64,000 nt of DNA from Exiguobacterium algae (lineage in GTDB: Bacteria > Bacillota > Bacilli > Exiguobacteriales > Exiguobacteriaceae): the NCBI RefSeq assembly GCF_018617875.1, contig NZ_JACSKZ010000001.1, positions 124,001-188,000 of the forward strand, written 5' to 3'. Shown in pieces: positions 63,132 to 64,000 of the stretch. Under the pieces are notes generated by a model. It ran no database searches and was not told where the DNA came from. It saw nothing but the letters and a program-made list of their open reading frames with translations. Made by a program: the position numbers and the translations under genes. Every line of letters starts with the position of its first letter. Positions within the stretch are counted from its first letter, which is position 1.

Positions 63132-63998
63132 TTATAGTTTAGTCTTAATATCTACTACTAATATTTGATTGATGAGCGAATCGTCGATGTCCTGTTTGAC
63201 AAGTCGATACGACTGACGGGCGATCGCCTCGTCGATCACGGACAAAGCGGTTCGAGCGTTCGCATTGACGATGCCCCGTAGCCGTTCCTCATACGCGGAC
63301 ACCGCATCCTCCTCTAACTCATAACCGAATTGACGGGCATAGTTCACTCCGATCTCAACAAGTTGCTGAGGCGAATAATCCTCAAAGTGAATCGTCCGCT
63401 TCATCCGGCTGCTCAGTCCGGGGTTCGATTCGATCAAGCGCCGCATCGGTCCTTCATAGCCTGCCAACACGACGACGAGATTTTCTCCATGCTTCGGCAT
63501 CTCATCAACGAGTGTATCGATCGCCTCGCGTCCATAATCGTTCGCTCCACCGTTCAAGCTGTATGCCTCATCAATCAATAAGACACCACCGAGCGCGTCA
63601 CGGATGGCCGCTTTTGTCTTTTGTGCGGTCTGTCCGACGTACCCGCTCACCAAATCGGCACGGCTGACGACTTTGACGTGACCTCGCTTCAAATAACCGG
63701 TCCGCTTCAGCATCTGGGCATATAAATAAGCGAACGTCGTCTTACCTGTACCGCTGTTCCCGGTGAGTGTCATATGAAGTTGAACGGGAGCCGTCTTCAA
63801 CCCAAGCGTTTGCCGCTTCTTCTGCACCTCGATCAACGCCTCGATTTCTTCCAGTTCGGCTTTCGCCTTCTCCATTCCGACGAGGTCGTCTACCGACGTC
63901 CGGGCATCCTCCCCGTTGGATTGTTCAAAGTCGGTTTCAGTCAATAGCGCCATCTCGTCGAGCGGGGCATCCGGTCCAAGTCGGGAGCCTTTCTTGAA
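63132..63998 (-). CDS. CbbX/SpoVK-like AAA ATPase (5' end outside window)
   Basis: The frame is open to the right edge (residues FKKGSRLGPDAPL before the first ATG at 63953), so the true start may lie outside the window. Visible: GMEKAKAELEEIEALI, Walker A GNSGTGKTTFAYLY, GYVGQTAQKTKAAI, Walker B VLLIDEAYSLNGG, sensor region VVLAGYEGPM and NPGLSSRMKRTIHFEDY. Matches CbbX/SpoVK AAA proteins, which remodel protein partners; a sporulation role is unproved here. Confidence 0.85.
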   Translation of the reverse strand, partial: FKKGSRLGPDAPLDEMALLTETDFEQSNGEDARTSVDDLVGMEKAKAELEEIEALIEVQKKRQTLGLKTAPVQLHMTLTGNSGTGKTTFAYLYAQMLKRTGYLKRGHVKVVSRADLVSGYVGQTAQKTKAAIRDALGGVLLIDEAYSLNGGANDYGREAIDTLVDEMPKHGENLVVVLAGYEGPMRRLIESNPGLSSRMKRTIHFEDYSPQQLVEIGVNYARQFGYELEEDAVSAYEERLRGIVNANARTALSVIDEAIARQSYRLVKQDIDDSLINQILVVDIKTKL

Positions 63999-64000
63999 CA

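Noticed and set aside
1-64000. CRISPR array or cas genes
   Set aside because: No regularly spaced direct repeats and no Cas motifs seen anywhere in the window.

Overview
The window looks like chromosome of a Bacilli-type Firmicute, most plausibly Exiguobacterium or a close relative (genus is a tentative guess). The support is the gene set on the right (GlpP antiterminator, PlsY, BioY, argGH, sbcCD, YdaT-like and SpoVK/CbbX-like proteins), strong AGGAGG-type ribosome sites, TTG/GTG starts and compact rho-independent terminators.

Positions 1-27,000 are a dense defence/accessory island. It opens with the cut end of a Septu-like pair (AAA ATPase plus HNH nuclease, AT-rich). Two small proteins follow that share a C-terminal PUA/EVE-like domain. 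Next come a ribbon-helix-helix/coiled-coil protein behind a 34-bp perfect palindrome, an unrecognised protein, a DGQHR (DndB-like) protein coupled to a small HNH nuclease, a second HNH protein, and a probable modification-dependent nuclease (AspBHI-type N-terminus fused to HNH).

Positions 12,592-24,535 hold the most interesting block: two ParB-like proteins (DGNRR loop), two large paralogous proteins with a sigma-region-4-like helix-turn-helix and a shared C-terminal region, and a phospholipase D-SNF2 helicase fusion. They form two minus-strand operons of the pattern [HTH protein, ParB, (helicase)]. A broken small gene with an in-frame TGA lies at the head of one operon. Facing it is a protein that joins a Sau3AI/MutH-like DNA-binding domain, apparently without catalytic acids, to the same C-terminal region as the large HTH proteins. 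I do not recognise this combination as a named defence system. A degraded ISL3-type transposase and a lone DUF559/Vsr-like nuclease close the island.

Positions 27,200-31,700 are a transition zone: an SDR plus AMP-ligase operon, two tandem paralogous unknown proteins and a small membrane protein. From 32,000 on the content is ordinary chromosome: sugar transporter, tRNA-Ala, Cys-rich copper-binding protein, exonuclease, GT2-GtrA fusion, a cation exporter under a yybP-ykoY (Mn) riboswitch, HD hydrolase, glpP, CPA2 antiporter, tag, CapA-like lipoprotein, argGH with an ARG box, a TetR regulator with its operator and two paralogous membrane proteins, bioY with a BirA-like box, a TSUP transporter, AAC(3), sbcCD, ABC exporter, deoR-cutC, plsY, a VanY-like lipoprotein, a thioesterase and a CbbX/SpoVK-like ATPase cut by the right edge.

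Base composition shifts are visible by eye: AT-rich at 1-4.5 kb and 24.5-31.5 kb, GC-rich at 4.5-5.0 kb and 9.6-22.5 kb. This suggests the island was assembled from several sources. Homologies quoted are from motif recognition and memory, not database searches.
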